Shown piece after piece: positions 18,016 through 27,124 of a stretch of 64,000 nt of DNA (positions are counted from its first letter, which is position 1; each line of letters starts with the position of its first letter). This DNA is from Chryseobacterium camelliae. GTDB lineage: Bacteria > Bacteroidota > Bacteroidia > Flavobacteriales > Weeksellaceae. The DNA is taken from contig NZ_CP022986.1 of assembly GCF_002770595.1 (NCBI RefSeq), forward strand, positions 1,550,001 through 1,614,000, read 5' to 3'. Under the pieces are notes generated by a model. That model worked only from the letters and a program-made list of their open reading frames with translations. It was not told where the DNA came from and searched no databases. Both the position numbers and the translations under genes were made by a program.

Positions 18016-20496
18016 ATGAAAAAGATATTAATTTTTCTATTAATCCTTCTAAATATTATAGGAAACGGCCAATCTAAGGTTACTTATGATACTTTACAGC
18101 AATGGATATCAAGATATCACACCATAAATAACCTTACCTATTCGCCCGATACAAACTTTGTGGCAATGCGAAAAATATATTCGACCAACAGCGATACCGC
18201 TGTAGTATTGGAAGCCAACAGAACAAATAACCAGCTGGCAACCATACTTAAAATGCCAAATAATATGTTCTTAAAAAACAGCAGTTTATTCTCCTACGGA
18301 AATGGAATAGCACAGCATAGCAATTTACATAAGAAATCAACGGTTAAATATGAAAATGTGAGATTTGCAGATATCCTTTTTGAACTAAATCAGTACCTCA
18401 TTATGGATAAAAGTGGAACATTAAAACTGTATGGTTCAGCGAATGAATTATTGCAATCAGTGGCAAATAGCCAAATGTTTACAACAGACAAAAAAAATTT
18501 ATTATTTCTGAATTTTAAAGAAGGAACAATAAATAAAGTAGCACGCATAGATAGTGATAAAAAAGTAATTTTGTTTGAAACCCAAAAGGAAATTACGCAA
18601 ATGTTGCTCCCTCCTTCTGGCAAGGATCTCATTCTCTGCATAACAGATCCGAAGACCCGTAAATTGCAGCTGGTATTTATTGATACGCAATATGGAAAAC
18701 TAACAATATTATCAGGTATTGAGCCACAAAAAGCTGACTTCGTTGAAGTATCTTCGGTTAAAGATGGTAAGGCATATTTTATTACCTTCGCAAGTCGACG
18801 AAAACCATCTAAGGAGAATTTTTTAGATATATGGTACGGGAGAGATAATAATCTAGGCGCTAAACAGGCAGGATCAACAGACTACCTTTATTATCTATGG
18901 AGCAAGGATACAAACAGGACATATCAGTTACCCAACACTTATCCAATCTACAGTAACATTGACAGTGAGAGGTATGTTTTGGCTTTTAATCCATTGGAGG
19001 AATTTAAGAATCTAACATTGCATCCATTCCTTAATCTGAAACTATATGATACATTAAGGGGAACTTTTACCGAAATTTTTCATCAGGTTACAAAGGACAT
19101 CGTACATTCCTCTGACGGCCGTTTTATTATCGCACTCAACCCAAAAGATCAAAAATGGGACCTCTATGAAGTAGAAATTGACAGACACATAATTATTGAT
19201 AATCAAAGTTTACAGAATCCTACGTTTTCCGAGGATTTTAAAAACATCCTATTTGAAAGTTCCAATGACGTCTATATTTTTGACATAAAAAGCCAAACAC
19301 TATTCCCAGCTGGAATTTCAAAAGAACAAGAGGCTAGAATTTTAAATGCTGAGCGAAGAACCACGAATCCTGTGTTTGGGTTTAAAATGAATATGTTTAG
19401 CAGTAAGCGTCCACTTTTGATTAGAACAGTAAATAAAATTTCAAATAGCAGTACTTACAGTTCTTTTTACAAAGCCAAAATAAAAACTGTCATTCCTACA
19501 ACAAAAAATCGGATTAAGGATATTAAGTACGACCAAGATTTGAAGAATTTAGTAACAATCGAAGAGAACTACAATATGGCACCTAAGATATTTTCTTCGA
19601 AAGCTGGAAGCAAAAAGAAAATCGAAATTTTTACTACTAAGGATAAGACTGGACAAACTCTAAAACAGGAAATTATACAATATAAAAATTCTCTTGGAAT
19701 ACCTTTGAAGGGTGTCCTTTACTATCCCACAGGATATGATCAAAGTAAAAAATACCCAATGGTGGTTTACATTTATCAAATTAAAAGCACGCTATCCAAT
19801 TTTTATTCCCTTCCAGCAAATGAACCTACAGGCGTAAATAGACGTACCCTTTTGGAACATGGTTATTTTGTGTATGAACCGGATATCGTCTTTGATGGTG
19901 GAGGACCTGGTCTTGCGGCATTGGACTGTATAAATAGCGCACTCGATGCCTTATCCACATACACTGCCATTAATAAAAATAAAATTGGACTAACTGGCCA
20001 TTCCCTGGGCGGATATGAAACCAATTTTATTGCCACGCACTCCGACCGATTCGCCGCTTTTATTGCAGGTGCAGGATATAGTGATATAACTTCCCGCTAT
20101 TTTTCCTATGATTATCATGAACAAAAGCCTAATCACACCAGATTTGAGACCGGACAGTATGAAATGAACAAACCTTTTTCGGAGGATAAACAACTTTATC
20201 TAAAAAACAGTCCAATAAATTACGTGGAAATGGTTAAAGCGCCTGTTCTGATCTGGAACGGTGTTAAAGACGATATTGTACCTGCTGAACAGGCTATGGA
20301 ATTCTTTATGGGACTAAAGCGGAACAATCTTCCTACAATCGCACTATTCTATCAACAGCGAGAACATGATCTGGGATGGAATACCAAAGAAAGTATGGAT
20401 ATGAACAGAAGATCACTTGAATGGTGGGATTATTTTCTAAAAAATAAAACCAATATTCCTTGGATCGAAAAAGAAATTAAAAGGGATGCTACATAG
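18016..20496 (+). CDS. S9 family (prolyl oligopeptidase-type) serine peptidase, secreted
   Basis: 826 aa with a signal peptide (MKKILIFLLILLNIIGNGQ), a propeller-like N-terminal region of about 570 residues and a C-terminal alpha/beta-hydrolase. The triad is visible: S663 in LTGHSLGGYE, D752 or D753 in NGVKDDIVP, and H784 in QREHDLGW. Dipeptidyl/acylaminoacyl peptidases of this type trim short peptides in the periplasm. It begins 2 bp after the susD stop, so it is translationally coupled to it, and it ends in an intrinsic terminator. The operon probably imports and digests a peptide-like substrate. The low similarity of the propeller part leaves exact specificity open. Confidence 0.9.
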   Translation: MKKILIFLLILLNIIGNGQSKVTYDTLQQWISRYHTINNLTYSPDTNFVAMRKIYSTNSDTAVVLEANRTNNQLATILKMPNNMFLKNSSLFSYGNGIAQHSNLHKKSTVKYENVRFADILFELNQYLIMDKSGTLKLYGSANELLQSVANSQMFTTDKKNLLFLNFKEGTINKVARIDSDKKVILFETQKEITQMLLPPSGKDLILCITDPKTRKLQLVFIDTQYGKLTILSGIEPQKADFVEVSSVKDGKAYFITFASRRKPSKENFLDIWYGRDNNLGAKQAGSTDYLYYLWSKDTNRTYQLPNTYPIYSNIDSERYVLAFNPLEEFKNLTLHPFLNLKLYDTLRGTFTEIFHQVTKDIVHSSDGRFIIALNPKDQKWDLYEVEIDRHIIIDNQSLQNPTFSEDFKNILFESSNDVYIFDIKSQTLFPAGISKEQEARILNAERRTTNPVFGFKMNMFSSKRPLLIRTVNKISNSSTYSSFYKAKIKTVIPTTKNRIKDIKYDQDLKNLVTIEENYNMAPKIFSSKAGSKKKIEIFTTKDKTGQTLKQEIIQYKNSLGIPLKGVLYYPTGYDQSKKYPMVVYIYQIKSTLSNFYSLPANEPTGVNRRTLLEHGYFVYEPDIVFDGGGPGLAALDCINSALDALSTYTAINKNKIGLTGHSLGGYETNFIATHSDRFAAFIAGAGYSDITSRYFSYDYHEQKPNHTRFETGQYEMNKPFSEDKQLYLKNSPINYVEMVKAPVLIWNGVKDDIVPAEQAMEFFMGLKRNNLPTIALFYQQREHDLGWNTKESMDMNRRSLEWWDYFLKNKTNIPWIEKEIKRDAT

Positions 20497-20504
20497 CATC
20501 CCTT
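20481..20504. terminator. Bidirectional intrinsic terminator overlapping the peptidase stop
   Basis: A perfect 10-bp stem, AAGGGATGCT / AGCATCCCTT, with a 4-nt loop contains the TAG stop of the S9 peptidase. A short T run follows on the plus strand and a T-rich stretch on the minus strand, so it can also end the convergent DUF6520/MauE transcript. Confidence 0.85.
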
Positions 20505-20523
20505 TCACATTTAAAGCCAACGT

Positions 20524-20778
20524 CTAAGGTAAGATTTCGTGCAGAACCTTTCCACATTCTGTTGGACTGATAAATCTTTGCAATTCCACAGAATTATCAG
20601 CAGACCAGGTACAAACAGGATTGGTTTCCTCTTCACCACACATTTGTTCGGTCTCAATACACAGCCCTTGGCTTTCATCAAAGCGATAAGCTGTTTCGTT
20701 AAATTTTGCCATGTTTCCGGCAACTGCTGCTCCGGCACCCATTGCTACAATGAGTGCAGGCAATAATAATTTTTTCAT
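20524..20778 (-). CDS. DUF6520-like small secreted protein
   Basis: 84 aa with a signal peptide (MKKLLLPALIVAMGAGAAVAG) and a small mature domain with four cysteines (LCIETEQMCGEE, NPVCTW and PTECGK). This layout matches the DUF6520 proteins found in Bacteroidota next to MauE/DoxX-type membrane proteins, as here. Two disulfides in the periplasm are likely. An alternative open frame on the same strand is a shadow. Function unknown. Confidence 0.78.
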   Translation of the reverse strand: MKKLLLPALIVAMGAGAAVAGNMAKFNETAYRFDESQGLCIETEQMCGEEETNPVCTWSADNSVELQRFISPTECGKVLHEILP

Positions 20779-20809
20779 CTCAATTTGTTTATAATTTCTC
20801 TGCCTACTC

Positions 20810-22336
20810 TTAGTGGAGGTTTTCGGCTTCCCCTCTTACGTAATTTTTTTTGATAATATCGCGAATGCGGTACCTTACCACTTCGTCTCCACGTAGAACA
20901 TACATATATTTCTCAGTTATCAAAAAATCATGCATTTTCATTTCCTTTTTATTATATATGTAAAAGCTTCCAATGTATTCCTGTCGGTCGGTTCTATACA
21001 TATCTATCACCTTCGCGGCTTTCCAAGCTTCCCTCGATTCAAGCTTACCCATGAGATCAGATTGGTTAAAGAGTACTCCACCGAATGCAACACTCTGACG
21101 GTTTACCTTCAATGGGGGTGCGTTCATTTTGTGTCTACCGTCAGCAAGTTTTGTTATTTTGATCTGGGCAATACGTGTTGTATCAATAGTATTGAACGTA
21201 TTCTTTAACCTAAACCAATTATCCATAATTAGGTACTCATTTCTATAGAGGTAGGTGTAAATCAAGTTGTTTTGAGACTTGTCATAAGTTATGTTTCCAT
21301 CTACATCGAACACACCATCTATCTGCTTTTTTAAAAGCTCTGGAAATAACTTTATCTTTGGGTCTGAATTTAGATCAAGGAGTGCCAGTGTAAATTGTTT
21401 CGTCGCGCTGCTCTGTGTTCTCAGCGCAAACCGTGCTGAATCTAAAACAATAAGCTGATTAAAATAGGCATCTTGAAAACTTAAAGTTTTAGCGTGTGGA
21501 TTTCCTAATCTACCACGGTAAATTATTGGTATAGTACCGTCATAAAAATAGTAAAATCCATTATTGACCTGCAACCTCAAATTAGAAAATTTATGGTTCA
21601 TATTGTCTGGCTCGATCTTCATTAACTGCATGCTATTGAGTGCTGTATCTGCGGTCTTCAAAATCTGCGGAAAGATCCTATTTCCAAGATAGATATGTTC
21701 ATCATCATAACCAGCAAAATAATAGTCCGGTCTGTCCAGGTCAAGAATCTTTTTTTCTTCAATAACTGGATGAACCAGGAAGCGTCTTGTGAAATTATTT
21801 TCCTTTTTCACAATGTGCTCTGACCCTAGAAATAATAAAATCACAATTCCGCAGCTCAGCACAGTTGTAATAGTCGTAAAAGCTAAAGTTGTGCGGATTT
21901 TAAAACCGCTGTTCCTACTGAGCGCCACGATTGCACCAAAAGACAATAAAACAAAGCAAATATTGAATATAAGATGTTCTTTCCAACCCAATTTTTCCAG
22001 TATACCTCCACAACTACAGGGTATGAAATCACTATAATTCAATATGAGGTAGATGTAAATAGTGAAAGCGGCCATTAATGCCAGTGATGCATATAATGCT
22101 AGAAGCCTGCTTATGGGTAAACATAACGCAATTGCTACCAGAAATTCAATTATCAGGATCAGGTATGATATAATTCCCGCGTAAGCACTTAATAAAGGAG
22201 ACTGAGCAAGTTGTACCTGGAAGTTTGCAAAGTCCAACAGCTTACTGGCAGCAGCATATATAAAAAGCAATGCAAGAAGAATGCCTACCGCCTGTACAAA
22301 ATACTTTTTTATAAAGCTTATCATAATCACTGGCAT
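20810..22336 (-). CDS. MauE/DoxX-like membrane protein with large soluble domain
   Basis: 508 aa. The first about 150 residues contain four membrane spans with the MauE-type pattern: AASKLLDFANFQVQLAQSPLL in the first hairpin, and the motif FIPCSCGGILEKLGW between helices 3 and 4. A further span (about 150-175) leads into a beta-rich extracytoplasmic domain of about 330 residues, probably a propeller. MauE proteins support disulfide formation of partners; the four-cysteine DUF6520 protein encoded next may be the partner. Start: ATG 22336 or the in-frame ATG at 22324; neither has a clear ribosome site. Control by the upstream AraC-type gene is suggested by direct repeats at 22395-22430. Confidence 0.82.
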   Translation of the reverse strand: MPVIMISFIKKYFVQAVGILLALLFIYAAASKLLDFANFQVQLAQSPLLSAYAGIISYLILIIEFLVAIALCLPISRLLALYASLALMAAFTIYIYLILNYSDFIPCSCGGILEKLGWKEHLIFNICFVLLSFGAIVALSRNSGFKIRTTLAFTTITTVLSCGIVILLFLGSEHIVKKENNFTRRFLVHPVIEEKKILDLDRPDYYFAGYDDEHIYLGNRIFPQILKTADTALNSMQLMKIEPDNMNHKFSNLRLQVNNGFYYFYDGTIPIIYRGRLGNPHAKTLSFQDAYFNQLIVLDSARFALRTQSSATKQFTLALLDLNSDPKIKLFPELLKKQIDGVFDVDGNITYDKSQNNLIYTYLYRNEYLIMDNWFRLKNTFNTIDTTRIAQIKITKLADGRHKMNAPPLKVNRQSVAFGGVLFNQSDLMGKLESREAWKAAKVIDMYRTDRQEYIGSFYIYNKKEMKMHDFLITEKYMYVLRGDEVVRYRIRDIIKKNYVRGEAENLH

Positions 22337-22394
22337 TGATTATGACAAATTTCGGTCTTGTGCTAAAAATAAATATTGACAATATCAACAATTA

Positions 22395-22430
22395 TATACC
22401 AATATGCAATAAAATTATACCAATATGCAA
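22395..22430. repeat. Two 15-bp direct repeats 21 bp apart, candidate AraC-type operator
   Basis: TATACCAATATGCAA occurs at 22395-22409 and again at 22416-22430, with flanking A/T identity extending it. The 21-bp period places both on one face of DNA, as with araI half-sites. The pair lies between the AraC-like gene and the MauE-like gene, 60-95 bp upstream of the latter's start. Confidence 0.7.
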
Positions 22431-22460
22431 CAAAAGTATGTACAATAATAACTGAAGGAA

Positions 22461-23219
22461 TTATAAATTAGCTAATCGAGGAATTGTTGTCAGACCGACA
22501 CCATGACGCGTAAAAGCTTTATACATATTCTGATAATCTAAAAATCTGTTTTTAAATGCTACTTCCTTTAAGCTCATGGGCGTAAATATTATATCGCCTA
22601 CAGCGTCCAGCATCTTTCCCTTTAACCAAAAACTGTAGAAAGAATCACCAAAGCAAATTTTACAGTCACGTTGAAAATGATTATAATTATAACCTTGGTT
22701 TTCAATAAATTCCTTTAAAGTTTGGCTATTATTGGGATTATAGGATTTCACTATCTCCTTAACATAAATAACATTTTGAGGGGTGTTTTTAATTTCTTCT
22801 TTAGGCAAATTGAGATCAACTATATGCAAAAAGCCCCTCTTTACACTCTCTGCCTGGCATAAACCTACTACCAAATGCATATTACTTTTATCCGTATAAC
22901 GCACTTGAACCGGAAATACATCATTAAATGCAGGCCTAGTCTGGTTAAGATTACTTACCACCTCTTTAATCGACCGATCATAACCATTATCTTCCGCAAA
23001 GCTATAATAACCGAAATGATCTTTAGTAAACGCATTTTCTGGTATGAATTCAAGGTTTTTTAAAAAAGAAAAATAAAAATCAGTAACGACTTTAAAATGC
23101 TTAGATATTACATGCAGATCAGAAAAAAGGACTGCGGACTTCACAAAATTTAGTTTACAAAAAACAGATAGATTTTGCTCAGCTAAAGCATCCAATAGTG
23201 AGACGATGTAGAAATTCAT
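22461..23219 (-). CDS. AraC-type DNA-binding regulator
   Basis: 252 aa. The C-terminal about 85 residues form an AraC-like double helix-turn-helix: TLKEFIENQGYNYNHFQRDCK (first HTH), DAVGDIIFTPMSLKEVAFKN and LDYQNMYKAFTRHGVGLTTIPR (second HTH region). The N-terminal about 165 residues do not match the usual cupin and look alpha/beta. It is in line with the MauE and DUF6520 genes and probably controls them through the direct repeats in the gap. Ligand unknown. Confidence 0.78.
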   Translation of the reverse strand: MNFYIVSLLDALAEQNLSVFCKLNFVKSAVLFSDLHVISKHFKVVTDFYFSFLKNLEFIPENAFTKDHFGYYSFAEDNGYDRSIKEVVSNLNQTRPAFNDVFPVQVRYTDKSNMHLVVGLCQAESVKRGFLHIVDLNLPKEEIKNTPQNVIYVKEIVKSYNPNNSQTLKEFIENQGYNYNHFQRDCKICFGDSFYSFWLKGKMLDAVGDIIFTPMSLKEVAFKNRFLDYQNMYKAFTRHGVGLTTIPRLANL

Positions 23220-23406
23220 TGTATCTTATTTTGTTATCTTAAAAGACCGATGTCAGCGTCAGCAATAAAATAAGTTTCCGTATAGTGTAATTTATGGTCT
23301 ATCGTATGGTCAATTTAATATTTTTGCCCTAATAATGAAATAATAATGTACAAATCACATTTAATGTGCCCGAACTTAATCGCCAAACTACTAATTGTAA
23401 CAAGAA

Positions 23407-23428
23407 AGGACAGCCTAATGGCTGTCCT
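23407..23428. terminator. Hairpin after traQ
   Basis: AGGACAGCC / GGCTGTCCT, a perfect 9-bp stem with a 4-nt loop, lies 72 bp downstream of the traQ stop (minus strand) and may end the tra operon. The trailing T run is weak. Confidence 0.55.
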
Positions 23429-23499
23429 AACAAGCATGCTTCCACTCTGGTAGTGTATGGTTTCTGCTTTACAAATATCAAAAAATATATGAAAACAAT

Positions 23500-23976
23500 T
23501 TATCTAACTGGCCCAATAATGATCGGACCTAGCTTTTTGTTATTGAATTGAAAAGAAATTTGCTTTTCATTACCAAAACTATCAACTATCCACACGTCAA
23601 ATTGTTGTGAAACTAAAGATTCTGATGTATAATACAGGCGAAATTCTTTTTCCGCCAATGGATACAAATCGTTTGGCAAGTAAGGTTTATATCCTGCATA
23701 ATTTAAACTACCTTGCCCATCATTTTGAAAATATCTTAGCCTATACGTATTACCAGTATAGTTTCCAGAGGAAATTATGGAAAAGCGTATTTCCACACTT
23801 TCACCAATCCCGATCTCCTTTGGAACAGGCATGACTTTCACCTCAAAAGGAAAGACCTCCTGCACATCCAAAACCTCTTTCTCACAACCGGAAAGTAATG
23901 TAATACCAAGAATGGCAATAAAGCCTAGAAAAGCCGAACCTATCGACATTTTCATCGTATTAAATATATATTTCAT
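23500..23976 (-). CDS. traQ: Conjugative transfer protein TraQ (DUF3872)
   Basis: 158 aa lipoprotein-like protein: signal with lipobox ITLLSGC, then EVFPFEVKVMPVPKEIGIGESVEIRFSI and YRLRYFQNDGQGSL, which match the TraQ/DUF3872 family of Bacteroidota conjugative transposons. It is a late gene of the tra operon, starting 15 bp after traO stops. TraQ-like proteins are needed for transfer in CTnDOT-type elements, but their exact role is not established. Confidence 0.85.
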   Translation of the reverse strand: MKYIFNTMKMSIGSAFLGFIAILGITLLSGCEKEVLDVQEVFPFEVKVMPVPKEIGIGESVEIRFSIISSGNYTGNTYRLRYFQNDGQGSLNYAGYKPYLPNDLYPLAEKEFRLYYTSESLVSQQFDVWIVDSFGNEKQISFQFNNKKLGPIIIGPVR

Positions 23977-23991
23977 TTTATTCTCTGATTT

Positions 23992-24549
23992 TTAAAAGTT
24001 AAAACGTAAGCCTATACCTGTCGATGGTCTAAACCGCTCAAGATCGGTTCCCCATAAAACCCTTATACGACCTTGCAGCATAAATACGATTCGGTCTGAA
24101 AGATACGTCTCGAGCGACAATCGGCCGCCCGTCCCAAAAACAAATCCATTATTGTTTTTTAGAAGGCCGCCATCAAAAAGGACGCTGTCGCCCCTATTGA
24201 CAGATTCATAGCCTGCAACTGCTGTTACACCTCCGTTTAGCGTAATAACTTTCCTTGCATCCGATAGAAGCTTCTTACTATACCCTATCTCTCCCAGAAA
24301 GTCCTCCAAAGGAATTTCCCAATATTTGTAATCTATGGTCTTTCGTTGATATTCCAGTCCCCAGATCCAGTAGTTGCCATGTTTTGCAAAACTGTTGAGT
24401 GTCAGATTTAAATAGAAATTTTTGCCTATCCTTTCTGTATTTACAAATCCCGTATTAATTTCCAAAGATTTCTGTTTATACACCATTCTCTGAGCATGTA
24501 ATTTGATGCTCAAAATGGCCAGTACCAAAAAGATGATATATTTTTTCAT
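23992..24549 (-). CDS. traO: Conjugative transfer protein TraO
   Basis: 185 aa with a signal peptide (MKKYIIFLVLAILSIKLHAQ) and a small beta-barrel-like fold with alternating aromatic strands, ending in GIGLRFNF, an outer-membrane-type terminus. Length and operon place (between traN and traQ) agree with TraO of Bacteroidota elements. Probably part of the outer-membrane section of the transfer machine. Confidence 0.85.
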   Translation of the reverse strand: MKKYIIFLVLAILSIKLHAQRMVYKQKSLEINTGFVNTERIGKNFYLNLTLNSFAKHGNYWIWGLEYQRKTIDYKYWEIPLEDFLGEIGYSKKLLSDARKVITLNGGVTAVAGYESVNRGDSVLFDGGLLKNNNGFVFGTGGRLSLETYLSDRIVFMLQGRIRVLWGTDLERFRPSTGIGLRFNF

Positions 24550-24560
24550 AATTCGCTGCT

Positions 24561-25445
24561 TTATTGATTGACCTTAATTTTCATTTCAGATACGGGCTTA
24601 GCGGCAACCAGATCTGAATTTTCAATTTCCAGAACCTGGTTCCTTGCTCCGTTCCTTTCAAAAATTTCAATCCGGAGGACCTGTTCATCGGTGATTGTGA
24701 ACTGATCCAGAAGTATGACGTTTCCAGCGATCGAATTATCTGAGATTACATCAAGACCGGGATATTGCCTTAAAGGGACTAATTGTTTTTCCTGAGAAAC
24801 CGTTCTTTTTGCAATCTGCTTATCCACTATTTTGTAGGTGCAGAAATCAACGACAAACGGAACATTTGATCTGTTCTTCATTTCAAAATGAAAATAAAAC
24901 TTTCCATTGTGGACATAGATTCCCTTAAGAATTGACTGAATCCCGTAAGATCTAGCAGCGATATGCCGTACATATCTTTTATTTTGCTGATAGATGGTTT
25001 TCAGTACAACTTCTGTTAAAGATGGTGGATTAAAGCCGAGCTCTTCAAACTGAACGTTTCTTCCTTCCTCACGCTCAACATCAGTTTTCATTTTCTTTAG
25101 ATCATAACTCAACGTATAAGGATCAGCATTATAAATAACATTAAAGCTATAAAATTGCCCATCCTCTGTGATGACGCTAAAATTGGTTTCCTCAGCAAAG
25201 TCCTTAACCGCGGCCTTTATACGTAGGACATTCTGCGCATCCTCAGCTTTCTCCGCAATCAGATAATTCGATCCCAGGTCTGTGTACCTGATCGCTACCG
25301 GAAAAATTAGGTGGCAGGTTTTATTATAGGTAACTTCGAGCCTATAAGGTTCGACCCTTCCCGCTTCAAGTGACTGCTGTCCAAAAGTCTTGATGAACAG
25401 CCCCACAAAAAGCAGGATCATAAGTATATTTTTAATTGTCATCAT
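24561..25445 (-). CDS. traN: Conjugative transfer protein TraN (VirB9-like)
   Basis: 294 aa with a signal peptide ending at TFGQ. The body has KTCHLIFPVAIRYTDLGSNYLIAEKAEDAQNVLRIKAA, hallmark of TraN (DUF4138), which plays the VirB9 part in the outer-membrane core complex, and a C-terminal beta-sandwich. It starts 24 bp after traM and ends 11 bp before traO. Confidence 0.9.
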   Translation of the reverse strand: MMTIKNILMILLFVGLFIKTFGQQSLEAGRVEPYRLEVTYNKTCHLIFPVAIRYTDLGSNYLIAEKAEDAQNVLRIKAAVKDFAEETNFSVITEDGQFYSFNVIYNADPYTLSYDLKKMKTDVEREEGRNVQFEELGFNPPSLTEVVLKTIYQQNKRYVRHIAARSYGIQSILKGIYVHNGKFYFHFEMKNRSNVPFVVDFCTYKIVDKQIAKRTVSQEKQLVPLRQYPGLDVISDNSIAGNVILLDQFTITDEQVLRIEIFERNGARNQVLEIENSDLVAAKPVSEMKIKVNQ

Positions 25446-25469
25446 AGTATGATTATTATAGTTATTACT

Positions 25470-26807
25470 TTATTTTTTGGTCACCAGCAGTACTTGATGC
25501 CCTGATCGCACTGTTACCTTGACAGCTCTTAATTTTTTTGAAAAAAAACCTGAAACGCCCTGTATCAGTCCCCTGCTCAGGTCACTTGCAACCTGCTGTC
25601 CCGCCGAACGCGACATCGAAATATTCATTCCGGAACTCTGGCTCATGTTAGCCGCTATTTCTCCTGCGGCATTGATCTCATCTGTTCGTGGGACAAGTAA
25701 TCCAAGCTGACCGTCCGTGCCGTAAACAAGGATTTCAACCGGAATTATATTTCCGGATACTTCAACTGCGCTGATCTTTAGCTGCAACCTGTTTCCCTGA
25801 AATTTGGTATCGGCAACGAGTTCTGTTCCTTTGGGAACATGATGTCCGCCAATGGTTGCATTTTCGGATAACCTCAACTTTAGTGATCCATCGCCTGATA
25901 TTGTTTTTGTTTCCATCACCATTGCATGTATACTGTTGCCGACAATATCGCTTTGGGTAACCTGTCCGGGCGTTATAAACGCCATGTTACGCTCACTGGT
26001 CCCATTTAAAATCTCCGATGCGTCCTCTTCCCGATAGAGGGCTGAAACCACACTCTTTTTGACCGCCTTCAAACTTTCGGTTTTCCCTTTTTTGCCTGTT
26101 AAAGCAGTTGTTTTAACTGCAGTTGAATCCATATTCTGACCAACATTGACCGTAGGGCTTACGGGGTCCGTATTTGCTGACGGAAGATAGCGCGAAGCCA
26201 TTTCGTATGATTTTTCCATTAAAGCGAGCTGATCCTTATAGGTAGGTGCCTGCGGGACATCTTTTTCTGAAAGCCTATCTTTGAGTTCATCTACCTGTTT
26301 GCGCAGCGCCAATTTCTCACGGTCATCATCCCTGTAAAAAGAGCCCAGAGTTTGCTGAGCATTCTGATAACTGCTCAACGAACTATTCTGTGCACCGGCG
26401 ATCCCATATTCCCCGGAGCTGCCTGCAATAATCTTCGAAACTGGAGCTTCAGTGTTAACCGATGTGTCTGCAACACTCCAATAATCTGACAAAGACATCA
26501 GGGAATTACGCTTTGCGGCTTCCCTTTCTTCAACCATCTCTTTTTCATATGCTTTTTGTTTATCGGCCTGCAGTCCTTTATCCGTTGCCTCAGGAACGGC
26601 ATTTTTTAAACCTTTGTCTTTATTTTCCCCACCACTATTTTTAGGCTTAAATATTAAGTAAAGACAAGCGATAAAAACGATGGCCATCAGGCCAAAGATG
26701 ATGGGCTTTTTAAGCTTGTCACTTTTTTCTAGGGAAATGCTTTCCGAATTTTCTGTGGAATCTTCATCCACAATTAAACTGATCCTCTTATTCTCTTTCT
26801 CTTCCAT
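25470..26807 (-). CDS. traM: Conjugative transfer protein TraM (VirB10-like)
   Basis: 445 aa. One N-terminal membrane span (PIIFGLMAIVFIACLYLIF, about 33-52) is followed by a long charged/coiled-coil periplasmic linker and a C-terminal VirB10/TrbI-like domain (SLKLRLSENATIGGHHVPKGTELVA, then VEVSGNIIPVEILVYGTDG). It bridges the inner and outer membranes in the type IV secretion core. Its start overlaps the end of traL by 20 bp, a sign of translational coupling. Confidence 0.92.
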   Translation of the reverse strand: MEEKENKRISLIVDEDSTENSESISLEKSDKLKKPIIFGLMAIVFIACLYLIFKPKNSGGENKDKGLKNAVPEATDKGLQADKQKAYEKEMVEEREAAKRNSLMSLSDYWSVADTSVNTEAPVSKIIAGSSGEYGIAGAQNSSLSSYQNAQQTLGSFYRDDDREKLALRKQVDELKDRLSEKDVPQAPTYKDQLALMEKSYEMASRYLPSANTDPVSPTVNVGQNMDSTAVKTTALTGKKGKTESLKAVKKSVVSALYREEDASEILNGTSERNMAFITPGQVTQSDIVGNSIHAMVMETKTISGDGSLKLRLSENATIGGHHVPKGTELVADTKFQGNRLQLKISAVEVSGNIIPVEILVYGTDGQLGLLVPRTDEINAAGEIAANMSQSSGMNISMSRSAGQQVASDLSRGLIQGVSGFFSKKLRAVKVTVRSGHQVLLVTKK

Positions 26808-27069
26808 TGTCTATAGTTTTGGGATTTCTAATAGAATCTTTCAAAGAAGATTCATTATGAATTACTGCGGGCACCTCGATATGGCTTACATCGATTTTAT
26901 CCCCTTTTCCCAGATCATAAAATACCTTGACCAATACGCCTACGCCCATAAGTAGGTAGAATGCGAATAGATAAAGTACATATCTGATCTGTTTGCGCAC
27001 GGGTAAATTCCGCCATCTCAGATCGAGCTTCTCAAGCTCATGATCAATTGTTGTTCTAATATTTTTCAT
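26788..27069 (-). CDS. traL: Conjugative transfer protein TraL (DUF3989)
   Basis: 93 aa with one membrane span (YVLYLFAFYLLMGVGVLVKVFY) and a basic N-terminus (DLRWRNLPVRKQIR), which match the small TraL/DUF3989 proteins that stand between TraK and TraM in Bacteroidota elements. It overlaps traM by 20 bp. Inner-membrane component of the transfer machine. Confidence 0.85.
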   Translation of the reverse strand: MKNIRTTIDHELEKLDLRWRNLPVRKQIRYVLYLFAFYLLMGVGVLVKVFYDLGKGDKIDVSHIEVPAVIHNESSLKDSIRNPKTIDNGRERE

Positions 27070-27124
27070 TTTCTAAATTTTGAACAATAACGCCTCCCCC
27101 TTTTATGGAGAGAACTAATTTTCT

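Noticed and set aside
20511-20738. Alternative minus-strand frame over the DUF6520 gene
   Set aside because: It lacks a signal peptide and family resemblance; the 84-aa frame has both.
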